This document shows positions 53,635 to 62,132 of a stretch of 64,000 bases of DNA, one piece after another. Source of the DNA: Lachnospiraceae bacterium (GTDB lineage Bacteria; Bacillota; Clostridia; Lachnospirales; Lachnospiraceae). Both the position numbers and the translations under genes were made by a program. The first letter of the stretch is position 1. The number at the start of each line of letters is the position of its first letter. Location of the stretch: assembly GCA_022766245.1 (NCBI GenBank), contig JALEPL010000052.1, positions 78,478 to 142,477 on the forward strand. Direction: 5' to 3'. The notes under the pieces were generated by a model. The model was not told where the DNA came from and did not search any database. It saw only the letters and a list, made by a program, of their open reading frames with translations.

Positions 53635-53760
53635 CTTGCAAATTTTGACACGAGGTGTCACCGCAGGTGACGTATATGCCCCCTCAAAGCTATGTTCGTT
53701 CCAGATTACGCCCTAAGGGCTCCGTCGCCTCTTCGAGACGCCACCTCAGGGCATATTCCC
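53635..53760 (-). promoter_or_regulatory. Structured leader of metH with mutually exclusive hairpins
   Basis: An 8-bp stem ATATGCCC/GGGCATAT (53749-53756 with 53674-53681) encloses GCGTCTC-GAA-GAGGCG and GCCCTTAGGGC stems. Next to the ribosome site TGACAC-GAG-GTGTCA (53646-53660) and GTCACC-GCA-GGTGAC (53657-53671) share four bases and so cannot form together. No known B12, SAM or T-box signature is seen. Confidence 0.5.
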
Positions 53761-53846
53761 AAAGGTCGCTTTGCGCTGCTTGGGGGACAAAACCTTGTGT
53801 CGTTTTTCATATTTGACTTGACACTATCCAAAATATATCACTCGTT

Positions 53847-53872
53847 TATCTGTTCAGTACCTTCATAGTTAC
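53847..53872. repeat. Dispersed palindromic repeat supplying the MTHFR-fusion stop
   Basis: TATCTGTTCAGTACCTTCAT then AGTTAC; on the minus strand its GTAAC contains the TAA stop of the upstream gene. Confidence 0.8.
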
Positions 53873-55662
53873 AATACTTTTATCTCTTCCATGATCCGCC
53901 GGATCAGCCCCGCACGGTTAAAGGGTGTCATCAGGTAATATCCGTCTGCGAAATCCTGCATCCACAAAGCTACGTCCATGGAAAGCCCCACTGCTGTCTC
54001 CTCCGCTTCTTCCCGGGTCATGTCCGGTCGGTATCGGTTCACCACTTCATCCGGTATATGGATTCCCGCCATGGCACTCTGTACGAAGCAGGCATTTTTA
54101 TAACTCACCAGCGGCATGATGCCACATATTATTTTGGCCCCGGTTCTTTCCTTTAATTCACGAAGCCTTTGCGCATCCTGTGCCCGGTACACCGGCTGAG
54201 TGAGAAAATATCCGCATCCCGCCTCCTGTTTTAACTGCATTCTCTGCGCAATGGCATCCACGTTGGTGCCCTGATAATTCAGCGCTCCCCCATAGAACAC
54301 CGGCTCCTCAGAAAATACTTCCTGATTCATATCCTTCAGGTATTGCATGAAACGAATGGAATTAAAATCAAACACGCTCTTCACGCACTCCCGGTCTGCC
54401 CGGGACACCGGATCTCCGGTCACCACAAGGAAATTTCGGATTCCATTCATATGCATGCCAAGCATACTGCCTCGCATGGCAATGACATTGCGATCTCTGC
54501 AGGCGATATGAGGCATCACCTGTACCTGACATTCCTGTTGTAAGCGCACCGCCAATTGTCCGGCATCCATCCGGGTTCTGGCCATGGGGGAATCGGACAG
54601 CGTGATCAGATCCACCCCGGCTTCCTTTAGCAGCTTCGCCCCGTTCACCACCTTATCAATGTCCAGGGCAAAGGGGGGATCCAGTTCCACCACAAATACC
54701 TTTTCTCCGTTTCGCAGCTTTTTTTCAAACTCAGACCGATGCTTTTTGATCGGATCTGTACTGGTGCTGCCGATACGCTTCCCCGGCTTTTTTTCCCCTT
54801 TCAGGCGGTCCGTAAGGCTGCGGATATACTCCGGTGTCGTGCCACAGCATCCACCCACAATGTCGATTCCAAGCTCCGCCACCAGCTGCATTTTTTCCAC
54901 ATAATAAGCTGCATTGTTGGTATAAATGGTCTTTCCCCGCAACACACAGGGATATCCCGCATTGGGTAGTGCGGAAACCGGCTTGTCCTCTGGAAAAGTG
55001 ACATCCTTTAAAAACTGATATAAATGGGTGCTGTCCACCTCACAGTTAAATCCATAGGCATCCGCCGCTGCACACTCCGCAGCCTGATTGACGATTCGTT
55101 GTACCGAGAGTCCCGCCCGACTGTATCCGGTGCGGTCCACCGCAAACTGGATCAAAATAAAAGCTTCACTTTTCGACCGGATGTACTGTGCCACCGGCTC
55201 GATATAGGTAAACTCACTCTGAGTCTCTAACACAAAGCAGTCTGCCCCACACTCCAGAAAGGTATCACAAATCTGCTGATACTCTGCCATCACAGCCTCG
55301 TACTCCATATGCTCCATATCGTAGATGGGTCCTAGATCTGCCGCCACATAAACCTGCTCGCCGGGATGGCTCTGCATAAAAGCATTCGCTTCCCGTCTGG
55401 CAAGCTCATATCCGGCTCTGACCACGGCACACACCGTCTCCATATCCTCCAGAAACATGGTATTGGCCGCAAAGGTGTTGGTGCGGATGAGCCGTGCACC
55501 GGCCTCCATATATTCCCGATGAATGGCTGCAATACGCTCCGGATTCGTAAGATTCACTCGTTCCGTAAGCACCATGTCTTCGCCATATTTTTCCTCATAA
55601 TAGGTGCCCATGGCACCATCCGTAATCAAATAATTATTTTTGATATATTCTCGTAGCTGCAT
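53869..55662 (-). CDS. Bifunctional homocysteine S-methyltransferase / methylenetetrahydrofolate reductase
   Basis: 597 residues, AGGGG ribosome site. Residues 1-290 are a homocysteine S-methyltransferase with zinc cysteines (GFNCEVD and IVGGCCGTTPEYI). From about residue 315 it is a FAD-dependent MTHFR barrel (VFVVELDPPFALDIDKVVNGAKLL, MPHIACRDRN, NFLVVTGDP, YFLTQPVY). The architecture equals B. subtilis YitJ. It makes methyl-THF for MetH, encoded next, and may itself methylate homocysteine from another donor. Its TAA stop lies inside a dispersed repeat. Confidence 0.95.
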   Translation of the reverse strand: MQLREYIKNNYLITDGAMGTYYEEKYGEDMVLTERVNLTNPERIAAIHREYMEAGARLIRTNTFAANTMFLEDMETVCAVVRAGYELARREANAFMQSHPGEQVYVAADLGPIYDMEHMEYEAVMAEYQQICDTFLECGADCFVLETQSEFTYIEPVAQYIRSKSEAFILIQFAVDRTGYSRAGLSVQRIVNQAAECAAADAYGFNCEVDSTHLYQFLKDVTFPEDKPVSALPNAGYPCVLRGKTIYTNNAAYYVEKMQLVAELGIDIVGGCCGTTPEYIRSLTDRLKGEKKPGKRIGSTSTDPIKKHRSEFEKKLRNGEKVFVVELDPPFALDIDKVVNGAKLLKEAGVDLITLSDSPMARTRMDAGQLAVRLQQECQVQVMPHIACRDRNVIAMRGSMLGMHMNGIRNFLVVTGDPVSRADRECVKSVFDFNSIRFMQYLKDMNQEVFSEEPVFYGGALNYQGTNVDAIAQRMQLKQEAGCGYFLTQPVYRAQDAQRLRELKERTGAKIICGIMPLVSYKNACFVQSAMAGIHIPDEVVNRYRPDMTREEAEETAVGLSMDVALWMQDFADGYYLMTPFNRAGLIRRIMEEIKVL

Positions 55663-55678
55663 CGTCTATTCCCCTTTT

Positions 55679-55823
55679 CCCCATTCCATGGCATGGGGCT
55701 TGTACTTTAATCCTATTCATTATGATATGAGGGTCAAACGGTATTTTGCCCCTCATGTGTGTGCGGGTCAACAAGTCAGAACTCTTATCCTGCAAGCAGG
55801 AACAAGTTCTGACCTTTTGACCC
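55679..55823 (-). promoter_or_regulatory. Leader of the MTHFR-fusion gene with three hairpins
   Basis: Hairpin 1 (55765-55823): GGGTCAA/TTGACCC, then GTCAGAACT/AGTTCTGAC, then CCTGC/GCAGG. Hairpin 2 (about 55725-55756): ATGAGGG...CCCTCAT with CAAA/TTTG. Hairpin 3 (55679-55698): CCCCAT/ATGGGG directly before the ribosome site. The layout suggests transcript-level control, but I match no S-box, T-box or THF riboswitch consensus. Confidence 0.5.
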
Positions 55824-55844
55824 TTGTATCATTCATTATATAAA
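55817..55844 (+). promoter_or_regulatory. Promoter of the HAD phosphatase gene
   Basis: TTGACC (55817-55822), 16-bp spacer, TATAAA (55839-55844). Overlaps the divergent promoter of the MTHFR-fusion gene. Confidence 0.65.
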
Positions 55845-55863
55845 AACTGGAATTTTCCTGCAA
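55835..55863 (-). promoter_or_regulatory. Promoter of the MTHFR-fusion gene
   Basis: TTGCAG (55863-55858), 17-bp spacer, TATAAT (55840-55835); its -10 overlaps that of the divergent HAD gene, so the two compete for polymerase. Confidence 0.7.
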
Positions 55864-55922
55864 CTGTTGATTCTGAAATGTACTTTCTATATAATAACTT
55901 AAAAAACAAAAAGGGGAACCAT

Positions 55923-56771
55923 ATGAATCAAAAGAAAAACATCCGTCTCATCGCACTGGATCTGGATGGAACATTATTTAATACACAAAGCAAAATTTCA
56001 GAAGGGAACCGTGCCGCCTTAAAGGAAGCTATTTCCAAAGGAATCACCGTCATCATCTCCACCGGGCGGCCTTACATCGGTCTGCCCATAGAGGATATGG
56101 TAGAAATCGGGATTAAATACGCCATTACCGCAAATGGTGCAGAAATTTTCTCGGTACCGGAGAAGAAGCCCGTTTACCTGGACGGACTGGAGCCGGATAT
56201 AGCCGAAAAACTTTTACAGCAACTATATCAAAATCAAATACATCTGGACGCCTTTATCCAGGGCGATGCCTACACCCAGGCTTCCACCCGTCCGGTGGCA
56301 GAAAAACTGGATATGCCGGATTCTATCAAACACTATATTCTGGATACCCGAACCATCGTGGACGATTTGGCAGATTATCTGGCAAAGAATCAGCTTTCCG
56401 TAGGAAAAATGACGCTAAACTTCATGCCGGATGGAGCCGGCGGTTTCGTGGACCGGGATAAGACCGAAACGATACTAAAAAAGTATCCTGAAATCAAATA
56501 CGTCTGTGGCGGTTACCACAATTTAGAACTGACAAAAGCCGGTATCAGCAAGGCAAAAGGCCTGCATCTGCTCTGCGATTACCTGCACATTCCCTATGAT
56601 GCAACTCTGGCCTGCGGTGACAGCGAAAATGATCTGGACATCATTCAGGCAGCCGGCATCGGCGTTGCTATGGAAAATGCAGCTGGCATCGTAAAAGATG
56701 CGGCAGATTATATTGCCCCTTCTAATGATGAAGATGGTGTGGCGGAGGCTGTGCGACGGTTCTGCCTGTAA
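55923..56771 (+). CDS. Cof-type HAD hydrolase
   Basis: 282 residues from ATG 55923 with AAGGGGAA upstream (the longer frame from 55824 includes promoter sequence). HAD phosphatase of the Cof/YbiV (IIB) class: motif I LDLDGTLFNTQ with both Asp, motif II IISTGRPY, Lys of motif III in SKAKGLHLLCDYL, motif IV CGDSENDLDII. Such enzymes act on sugar phosphates or flavin/thiamine phosphates; the substrate cannot be told. One of few plus-strand genes. Confidence 0.93.
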   Translation: MNQKKNIRLIALDLDGTLFNTQSKISEGNRAALKEAISKGITVIISTGRPYIGLPIEDMVEIGIKYAITANGAEIFSVPEKKPVYLDGLEPDIAEKLLQQLYQNQIHLDAFIQGDAYTQASTRPVAEKLDMPDSIKHYILDTRTIVDDLADYLAKNQLSVGKMTLNFMPDGAGGFVDRDKTETILKKYPEIKYVCGGYHNLELTKAGISKAKGLHLLCDYLHIPYDATLACGDSENDLDIIQAAGIGVAMENAAGIVKDAADYIAPSNDEDGVAEAVRRFCL

Positions 56772-56784
56772 GCATCTCAGACAA

Positions 56785-56810
56785 CAAAAAACTCTGGTCA
56801 TAAACCAGAG
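56785..56810 (-). terminator. gpmI transcript terminator
   Basis: CTCTGGT-TTATG-ACCAGAG followed by TTTTTTGTTG on the minus strand; 140 bp past the gpmI stop. Confidence 0.85.
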
Positions 56811-56832
56811 GAAATCACAAACCAAATAATAA

Positions 56833-56926
56833 AAGAGGTTATTTGGCAGGCGTCGCAGCTCCTGCATCTCTTTTGACCCCTAGGGTGCGTGGTTGCAACG
56901 AATTTTACCACCTCAAATAACCTCTT
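56833..56926 (-). ncRNA. Structured RNA element in the gpmI 3' region
   Basis: A perfect 13-bp stem AAGAGGTTATTTG/CAAATAACCTCTT closes a 68-nt interior with GTGGT/ACCAC and GCAGG/CCTGC stems, a multibranch shape. It lies between the gpmI stop and its terminator, so it would be part of that mRNA or processed from it as a small RNA. Not matched to a known family. Confidence 0.5.
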
Positions 56927-56945
56927 CCCTACTTACACATCAAAT

Positions 56946-58487
56946 CTATTTCTTGATCAGCAATGACTTTCCAGTCATCTCAGCCGGCTGTTCCATACCC
57001 ATCATCTCGATTAAGGTAGGTACAATATCAGCCAGACATCCATCCTCTTTCAGGGTGTATGCCGGATCATAGTTGTACAGAACAAAAGGTACCGGATTGG
57101 TCGTATGAGCAGTGAAAGGTTCACCTGTCTCATAATCTACCAGCATCTCAGCATTTCCGTGGTCTGCGCACAGGAACATCTGACCATCCACTTCCTTGAT
57201 GGCTGCCATAGCCTTTCCTACGCACTCGTCCACTGCTTCCACAGCCTTGATCGCAGCCTCAAGAATTCCGGTATGTCCTACCATATCCGGATTTGCGAAG
57301 TTGATTACAATCACATCATATTTATCAGACTTAATTGCTTCTACCAGCTTGTCACATACCTCATATGCGCTCATTTCCGGCTGCAGATCGTAGGTTGCCA
57401 CCTTGGGAGACTTTACCAGAATACGATCCTCACCCTCGTTGGGCTCCTCCACACCACCGTTGAAGAAGAAGGTAACATGCGCATATTTTTCTGTCTCGGC
57501 AATTCTTGCCTGAGTCTTTCCATTTGCTGCCAAAAACTCTCCAAAGGTGTTGGTGAGGGATACCTTCTTGAAAGCAATCTCTTTATTAGGAATAGTCACA
57601 TCATACTCGGTAAAGCAGATGTAAGTAACATCCTTTCTTGCTCCTCTGTCAAATCCGTCGAAATCATCCGCACAGAATACTCTGGTGATCTCTCTTGCAC
57701 GATCCGGGCGGAAGTTAAAGAAGATGATGGTGTCCTTATCATTCACGGTAGCCACCGGTGCACCATTCTTCATGATGACAGTGGGAACTACGAACTCGTC
57801 AGTCACCTCTGCTGCATAGGAAGCATCGATAGCTTCCACTGCACTGTCTGCCTGCTGTCCCTCGCCATATGCGATGGCACGATAAGCCTTCTCCACACGA
57901 TCCCAGCGGTTATCACGATCCATCGCGTAATAACGACCATTGATGGTAGCGATCTCGCCCACACCGATTTCTTTCATCTTTGCTTCCAGCTCTTCGATGA
58001 AGCCTTTTCCAGAAGCAGGAGGTGTATCACGTCCATCTAAGAAGCAGTGTACATACACCTTCTCGATTCCCTGTCTCTTTGCCATCTCTAAAAGTCCATA
58101 CAGATGGGTAATATGGCTGTGCACACCACCATCTGAAAGCAGACCATATAAATGAAGGGAGGAATCGTTATCCTTTACATTTTTCATTCCTGTCAAAAGT
58201 GCTTCATTCTGGAAGAAATCTCCGTCTTCGATCTCCTTTGTGATTCTGGTAAGCTCCTGATATACGATACGGCCGGCACCCATGTTCATGTGACCTACCT
58301 CAGAGTTTCCCATCTGTCCATCCGGCAGACCTACAGCCAGACCGCTGGCATTTCCCTCTACACAGGGATATTCATTCATCAGAACATCAATATTTGGTGT
58401 CTTAGCCTGTGCGACTGCATTTCCTTCGGTCTTTTCATTTAAGCCGAAGCCGTCTAAGATCATTAATACGGTTGGTTTTTTGCTCAT
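56946..58487 (-). CDS. gpmI: 2,3-bisphosphoglycerate-independent phosphoglycerate mutase
   Basis: 513 residues. Interconverts 3- and 2-phosphoglycerate, directly before enolase in glycolysis. Alkaline phosphatase superfamily: metal Asp in [12 protein letters not shown], the phosphoserine Ser in [15 protein letters not shown], and metal ligands in [12 protein letters not shown] and [17 protein letters not shown] ribosome site. It starts 17 bp after the CapA-like gene and is probably cotranscribed with it. Confidence 0.97.
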   Translation of the reverse strand: MSKKPTVLMILDGFGLNEKTEGNAVAQAKTPNIDVLMNEYPCVEGNASGLAVGLPDGQMGNSEVGHMNMGAGRIVYQELTRITKEIEDGDFFQNEALLTGMKNVKDNDSSLHLYGLLSDGGVHSHITHLYGLLEMAKRQGIEKVYVHCFLDGRDTPPASGKGFIEELEAKMKEIGVGEIATINGRYYAMDRDNRWDRVEKAYRAIAYGEGQQADSAVEAIDASYAAEVTDEFVVPTVIMKNGAPVATVNDKDTIIFFNFRPDRAREITRVFCADDFDGFDRGARKDVTYICFTEYDVTIPNKEIAFKKVSLTNTFGEFLAANGKTQARIAETEKYAHVTFFFNGGVEEPNEGEDRILVKSPKVATYDLQPEMSAYEVCDKLVEAIKSDKYDVIVINFANPDMVGHTGILEAAIKAVEAVDECVGKAMAAIKEVDGQMFLCADHGNAEMLVDYETGEPFTAHTTNPVPFVLYNYDPAYTLKEDGCLADIVPTLIEMMGMEQPAEMTGKSLLIKK

Positions 58488-58504
58488 AATTTTCTCTCCT
58501 TACT

Positions 58505-59923
58505 TTATTGTGACATATCTATTACATAACCATCTGCATCATAAGACACATCTGTGGAAATGCTTTCCATAAAATCTAATACCCGTTGCTTTTCGGTGGC
58601 ATCTGTCACCAATGAAGTCTTATATTCCTGCTGCAAACAAGGAATAAACCGGAACCGAATGGTGCCATCCTCCTGAATCCGCACCTGTGCGATGCCTGTA
58701 TCCAGTGTCTCGGAAGAGAACCAGAAATTCCCCAGACTGTAAATAATGGGGACTCCATCCATATACTGAATTCCCTGCAGGCAATGGGTGTGTCCACCGA
58801 TAATCACATCTGCACCGGCTGCCACGAATTGCTTTGCCAGATTGACCTGATCCGCACCGTATTGATGAGTGCCTTCCGTTCCCCAATGAACAAACGCTAT
58901 CACATAATCACTGTTTTCCCGTACTCGTTCGATTGCTGCCACATAGCGAGCTGCATTTAAAGTTTTCAATACACCGGGTTCTGTCTCGGTAGCTTCCTTT
59001 GTATAATTGTAGGTGCGCTCAATCTGTGTAGCGGCAATAATCGCAATTTTCCGGCCATTTGCAATAAAGTAAACCGGCTGCTCCGCCTGGGAAATATTGC
59101 GTCCGGCTCCCGTATGAGGCATTCCGGCATGGTCCAAAATGTCCAGTGAATCTACCAGCGCCTCCGGTCCATAATCATACATGTGATTGTTGGCAATACC
59201 CACTAAATCTGTGCCAAATACATTCAACAAACTGACCCGGGAAGGATCTGCCCGAAATGTATAAGCCTTCCCCTCCAGTGCCGTTCCTCTGGTACTGTAA
59301 GTGAATTCGTTGTTGACCATAAGAATATCTGCATCGTTCATCTCCTGCAACAGATTCATGGAAAAACAGTCGTAAATACCACCACTCTGCGCATCCATAT
59401 ATTCTGTGGTTTCCCATCCTTCCGAGAAATTAATATCTCCGGTGAAATCCAAAACCACCTCATCCTCCGAAGCACAATCTTTCCAATGTACAAGGGCAAG
59501 CTCGTCCTGTCTCAGCCCCAGTTCCTGATTATACTCCAGCCACAATACATGAATAGAGGAACCCGTAAGCTCGTACCATGCCTCCGCATCCGGTTTTTCT
59601 TTCTGTGACTCTTCTGCCAAAGCGATCAACGTAGCCGCTCCATAATTACTATAAATCCAACTCAAAAAGCTGTCATCGATGGCATAATGACCAAAAAACT
59701 CAGCGGTAGCATGATCCAAAATCATCTCACTGGCATCATAAACCTCATCTAAAGGAATCTCTGCCACATCCTGCACCACAGCTCCACCCTCGTTTGAATC
59801 CGCTTTAATTGTATTCCATACATCCTCTGTGGCAATCGGATCTGCCTGACAGCCCCAACTGTAAACAATAACAAATGCAATCAAAATCACTGCCGGAACT
59901 CCCAGAGTAAAAACTTTTTTCAT
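58505..59923 (-). CDS. CapA-family (poly-gamma-glutamate synthesis-like) metallophosphatase
   Basis: 472 residues. N-terminal membrane anchor or lipoprotein-like signal (VFTLGVPAVILIAFVIVYSWGCQ, a Cys after it). The CapA/PGA_cap metallophosphatase domain starts near residue 155 with DFTGDINFSEG, then MVNNEFTYS, GIANNHMYDYG, FVHWGTEG and IIGGHTHCLQG, which hold the metal ligands. The first 150 residues include a separate domain. CapA proteins act in capsule or poly-gamma-glutamate handling, but many Clostridial relatives are of unknown role. No capBC genes are near. Confidence 0.88.
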   Translation of the reverse strand: MKKVFTLGVPAVILIAFVIVYSWGCQADPIATEDVWNTIKADSNEGGAVVQDVAEIPLDEVYDASEMILDHATAEFFGHYAIDDSFLSWIYSNYGAATLIALAEESQKEKPDAEAWYELTGSSIHVLWLEYNQELGLRQDELALVHWKDCASEDEVVLDFTGDINFSEGWETTEYMDAQSGGIYDCFSMNLLQEMNDADILMVNNEFTYSTRGTALEGKAYTFRADPSRVSLLNVFGTDLVGIANNHMYDYGPEALVDSLDILDHAGMPHTGAGRNISQAEQPVYFIANGRKIAIIAATQIERTYNYTKEATETEPGVLKTLNAARYVAAIERVRENSDYVIAFVHWGTEGTHQYGADQVNLAKQFVAAGADVIIGGHTHCLQGIQYMDGVPIIYSLGNFWFSSETLDTGIAQVRIQEDGTIRFRFIPCLQQEYKTSLVTDATEKQRVLDFMESISTDVSYDADGYVIDMSQ

Positions 59924-59966
59924 GCGTGGGGTAAACTCCTCTTAGGTATATTCTCTTAACGTGAAT

Positions 59967-59995
59967 ATTATACTTGCCACCACTCATATTTTCAA
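59967..59995 (-). promoter_or_regulatory. Promoter of the capA-like/gpmI pair
   Basis: TTGAAA (59995-59990), 17-bp spacer, TATAAT (59972-59967), about 45 bp before the ATG. Confidence 0.75.
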
Positions 59996-60000
59996 GTATT

Positions 60001-61209
60001 TTATAGTACTCTTCGGATGGCTATAATGGTTCGGCAGCTCACGGACCGGTTGCAGGTGATTCCTGCGCTGGATGACTGCGCCTCCACAATCTTGCCATCC
60101 CCTGCATAAATTGCCACATGCCCAATGCCATTTACCTTGTCATATACCACAATATCACCGGGCTGAATATTCTCCATAGATACCTCTGTTCCAACATTTG
60201 CAAAACTTAATGAATAGCGGGGCATGGTATACCCGAAATGTTCATATATCAGCTTCACAAACCCGGAGCAGTCGCACCCGTTGGTAAGACTGTTTCCGCC
60301 CCAAACGTAAGGATTGCCCACGAACTGCTTTGCATAACTTACCACCGAACTGCCACTGGTACTTCCACTACTATCGGAAGAGTTGTCCGTTGTGTCCCCA
60401 GAGTTATCTCCACTGGTATCGGAGGATGTATCATTGTTATTATTCTGTGCTGCCTGTTCTGCTGCCCGACGTGCGGCCTCTTCCTCCTGCTGCTTCTGCA
60501 AAATAATCTTATCCTGCTCTGCAATCACCTGAGAATACTCCTCCACCTTAGCCTGTGCTGCTGCCAACTGCTCTGCGTACTGTGCTGCTGCGCCCTCCAG
60601 ACTTGCAATCAGCGTTTCAATCTCCGCCTGCTGACCCAGGTAACTCTCCTGCTGACCCAGCAGTTCATTCATCTCTTCATCCAGTTCCTGCTCCCGGTCT
60701 TTTACTTCCTGTACCGTTCTCTTATACTGTTCTAACATATCTCTGTCGTATTGGTACACCTGTGCTGCATACTCAATCCGATTCAGCATGTCCACAAAGC
60801 CATCCGCCTCCAGAATCGCTGTCCAAAGGCTCTCGCTGGCACTATTCTCGTATGTATATCGAATACGTTGACACATAGCCTCATACTCATCCTGTTCCTT
60901 TTGTTTGGCAGCCTCCAGTTCAATCCTCGTCTGTTCAATAGCCGCCTGGGTCTCGTTAATGTCCTCCTGCAACGCTTCCTGAGCCGCAAGAAGGGATGCC
61001 AGCTGTGCCTCTGCATTAGCCAGATCATTTTCTACCTGTTGCTGCTGATTCGTGATATCATCCACCTGATTCTGGGCATCCTGCATATCCTGCTGAGCCT
61101 GCTGTTTTTTCTCCTCCGCTGAGGTTGCCCAAATGTTTAATACCGGTTTTGTCCATGCCGTCACCATGCAAATTGCAAGCAAAATAGAAAGAATGTTTTT
61201 TCTCTTCAT
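60001..61209 (-). CDS. Secreted NlpC/P60 peptidoglycan endopeptidase with coiled coil
   Basis: 402 residues from ATG 61209 (AGGAG about 11 nt upstream). A signal peptide (MKRKNILSILLAICMVTAW) leads into a long coiled coil (about residues 30-240, rich in Q, E and A: KKQQAQQDMQDAQNQVDD). A D/N/S/T linker (DTSSDTSGDNSGDTTDNSS) joins it to a C-terminal NlpC/P60 domain with the catalytic Cys in NGCDCSGFVKLIYEHFG and His in GIGHVAIYAG. The layout resembles RipA/PcsB/CwlO, cell-wall hydrolases for growth or daughter-cell separation, often controlled through the coiled coil. Confidence 0.93.
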   Translation of the reverse strand: MKRKNILSILLAICMVTAWTKPVLNIWATSAEEKKQQAQQDMQDAQNQVDDITNQQQQVENDLANAEAQLASLLAAQEALQEDINETQAAIEQTRIELEAAKQKEQDEYEAMCQRIRYTYENSASESLWTAILEADGFVDMLNRIEYAAQVYQYDRDMLEQYKRTVQEVKDREQELDEEMNELLGQQESYLGQQAEIETLIASLEGAAAQYAEQLAAAQAKVEEYSQVIAEQDKIILQKQQEEEAARRAAEQAAQNNNNDTSSDTSGDNSGDTTDNSSDSSGSTSGSSVVSYAKQFVGNPYVWGGNSLTNGCDCSGFVKLIYEHFGYTMPRYSLSFANVGTEVSMENIQPGDIVVYDKVNGIGHVAIYAGDGKIVEAQSSSAGITCNRSVSCRTIIAIRRVL

Positions 61210-61259
61210 ATCAATTAAAACTCCTAATATTTTTGATGTTTGTAACTTCCGCAATTCGT

Positions 61260-61288
61260 ATTATAAATGATATCGGCATTTGAAACAA
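61260..61288 (-). promoter_or_regulatory. Promoter of the NlpC/P60 gene
   Basis: TTGTTT (61288-61283), 17-bp spacer, TATAAT (61265-61260), about 50 bp before the start codon. Confidence 0.7.
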
Positions 61289-61376
61289 GAATCTGTAGAG
61301 AAAAGGAAAAAATTGTCTGCAACCAATCGTTGCTTGTCAGGTTGCTCTTTATATGCTAAATTATAGATTGTATATT

Positions 61377-61404
61377 CGTAACGAATCAGTACTTTATAGT
61401 TACG
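61377..61404. repeat. Dispersed palindromic repeat, plus-strand leader
   Basis: CGTAACGAATCAGTACTTTA then TAGTTACG, a member of the family at 49759, and like it followed by AGCA(C/T)AAAT. Lies in the probable leader of the gene at 61447. Confidence 0.75.
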
Positions 61405-61446
61405 AGCACAAATTTATGCATAAAACATACATAAAGGAGACATGTT

Positions 61447-61968
61447 ATGGGATTTTTATCAAATCTTATTTCCAGAGAAACCAGACGCGCAGTCAATAAA
61501 GTGGTAGATCAGGCCGTAGATAAAGGATTCGACAAACTTCAAAAGAACTTATTTCAGCAGAGCTATGCTTCCCCTCAGCCTGCCGAAAGCACTCCGCAGA
61601 GTTATACTTCCCCTCAGCCTAATGGAAGGGTGAAAAACAATCAGGCAGAAATTTTCCTTCGCAACAATATCCAGAAAGTATTTATGCGTGACTGGGCAAC
61701 AAAGGGCTATGAGATGCGCACGGATGTTCCTGCCAGCGAACTAAATGCCGCAAAAGATGCCAGAAATTACAGCTATGGATTCTATCTAAATGGGGAACCC
61801 AAGTGCATGATCATGGTATTGACCAACCGGAATCACTACCAATTAAAGGCAGTGAGACTGGCAGAGCAGGCAGCACGAAACGCCGGTGCCACTTACTTGA
61901 ATTTCTTTACCCATCTGCCCAACCGGGAGGATTACATCGCAGAGCGTTTTCAGAATGAAATCCGCTGA
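61447..61968 (+). CDS. Hypothetical protein, conserved small globular C-terminus
   Basis: 173 residues; AAAGGAG precedes the ATG. The N-terminal 40 residues are an amphipathic helix (ISRETRRAVNKVVDQAVDKGFDKLQ), then a low-complexity linker with two copies of YASPQP/YTSPQP, and from about residue 67 a compact domain (AEIFLRNNIQKVFMRD, YSYGFYLNGEPKCMIMVLTNRNHYQLKAVRLAEQAARNAGATYLNFF). The latter hints at a restriction-endonuclease-like alpha/beta fold but without a clear active site. Family not recognised. Next gene on the same strand is the reverse transcriptase, 423 bp away. Confidence 0.75.
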   Translation: MGFLSNLISRETRRAVNKVVDQAVDKGFDKLQKNLFQQSYASPQPAESTPQSYTSPQPNGRVKNNQAEIFLRNNIQKVFMRDWATKGYEMRTDVPASELNAAKDARNYSYGFYLNGEPKCMIMVLTNRNHYQLKAVRLAEQAARNAGATYLNFFTHLPNREDYIAERFQNEIR

Positions 61969-62132
61969 TTGCTTGAGCATCTGATCTCTTGGGCAAATAT
62001 ATATTTTCACGGTTCGCCCAGTGAGCGGTTCCACCGATGGATAATTAAGATATATCTCGCATAATCGTTATAAATTGGAGTAACCATTCTGGCCATTCGT
62101 ACAAGCGCCTTGGCTTAGAATTGTTACAATAT
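61969..62132 (+). other. Intergenic stretch before the RT-associated RNA region
   Basis: About 160 bp with no gene. TATAAA at about 62070 with TTAAGA 18 bp upstream is a possible promoter for the RNA/RT unit; the match is weak. Confidence 0.3.

Noticed and set aside
30231..53780. Shared 15-mer CGCTTTGCGCTGCTT at about 30231 and 53766
   Set aside because: A few identical 15-mers are expected by chance in 64 kb, and flanking similarity is weak.
53623..55823. SAM (S-box), T-box, THF or cobalamin riboswitch upstream of the methionine genes
   Set aside because: None of the conserved cores of these classes could be found in either leader.
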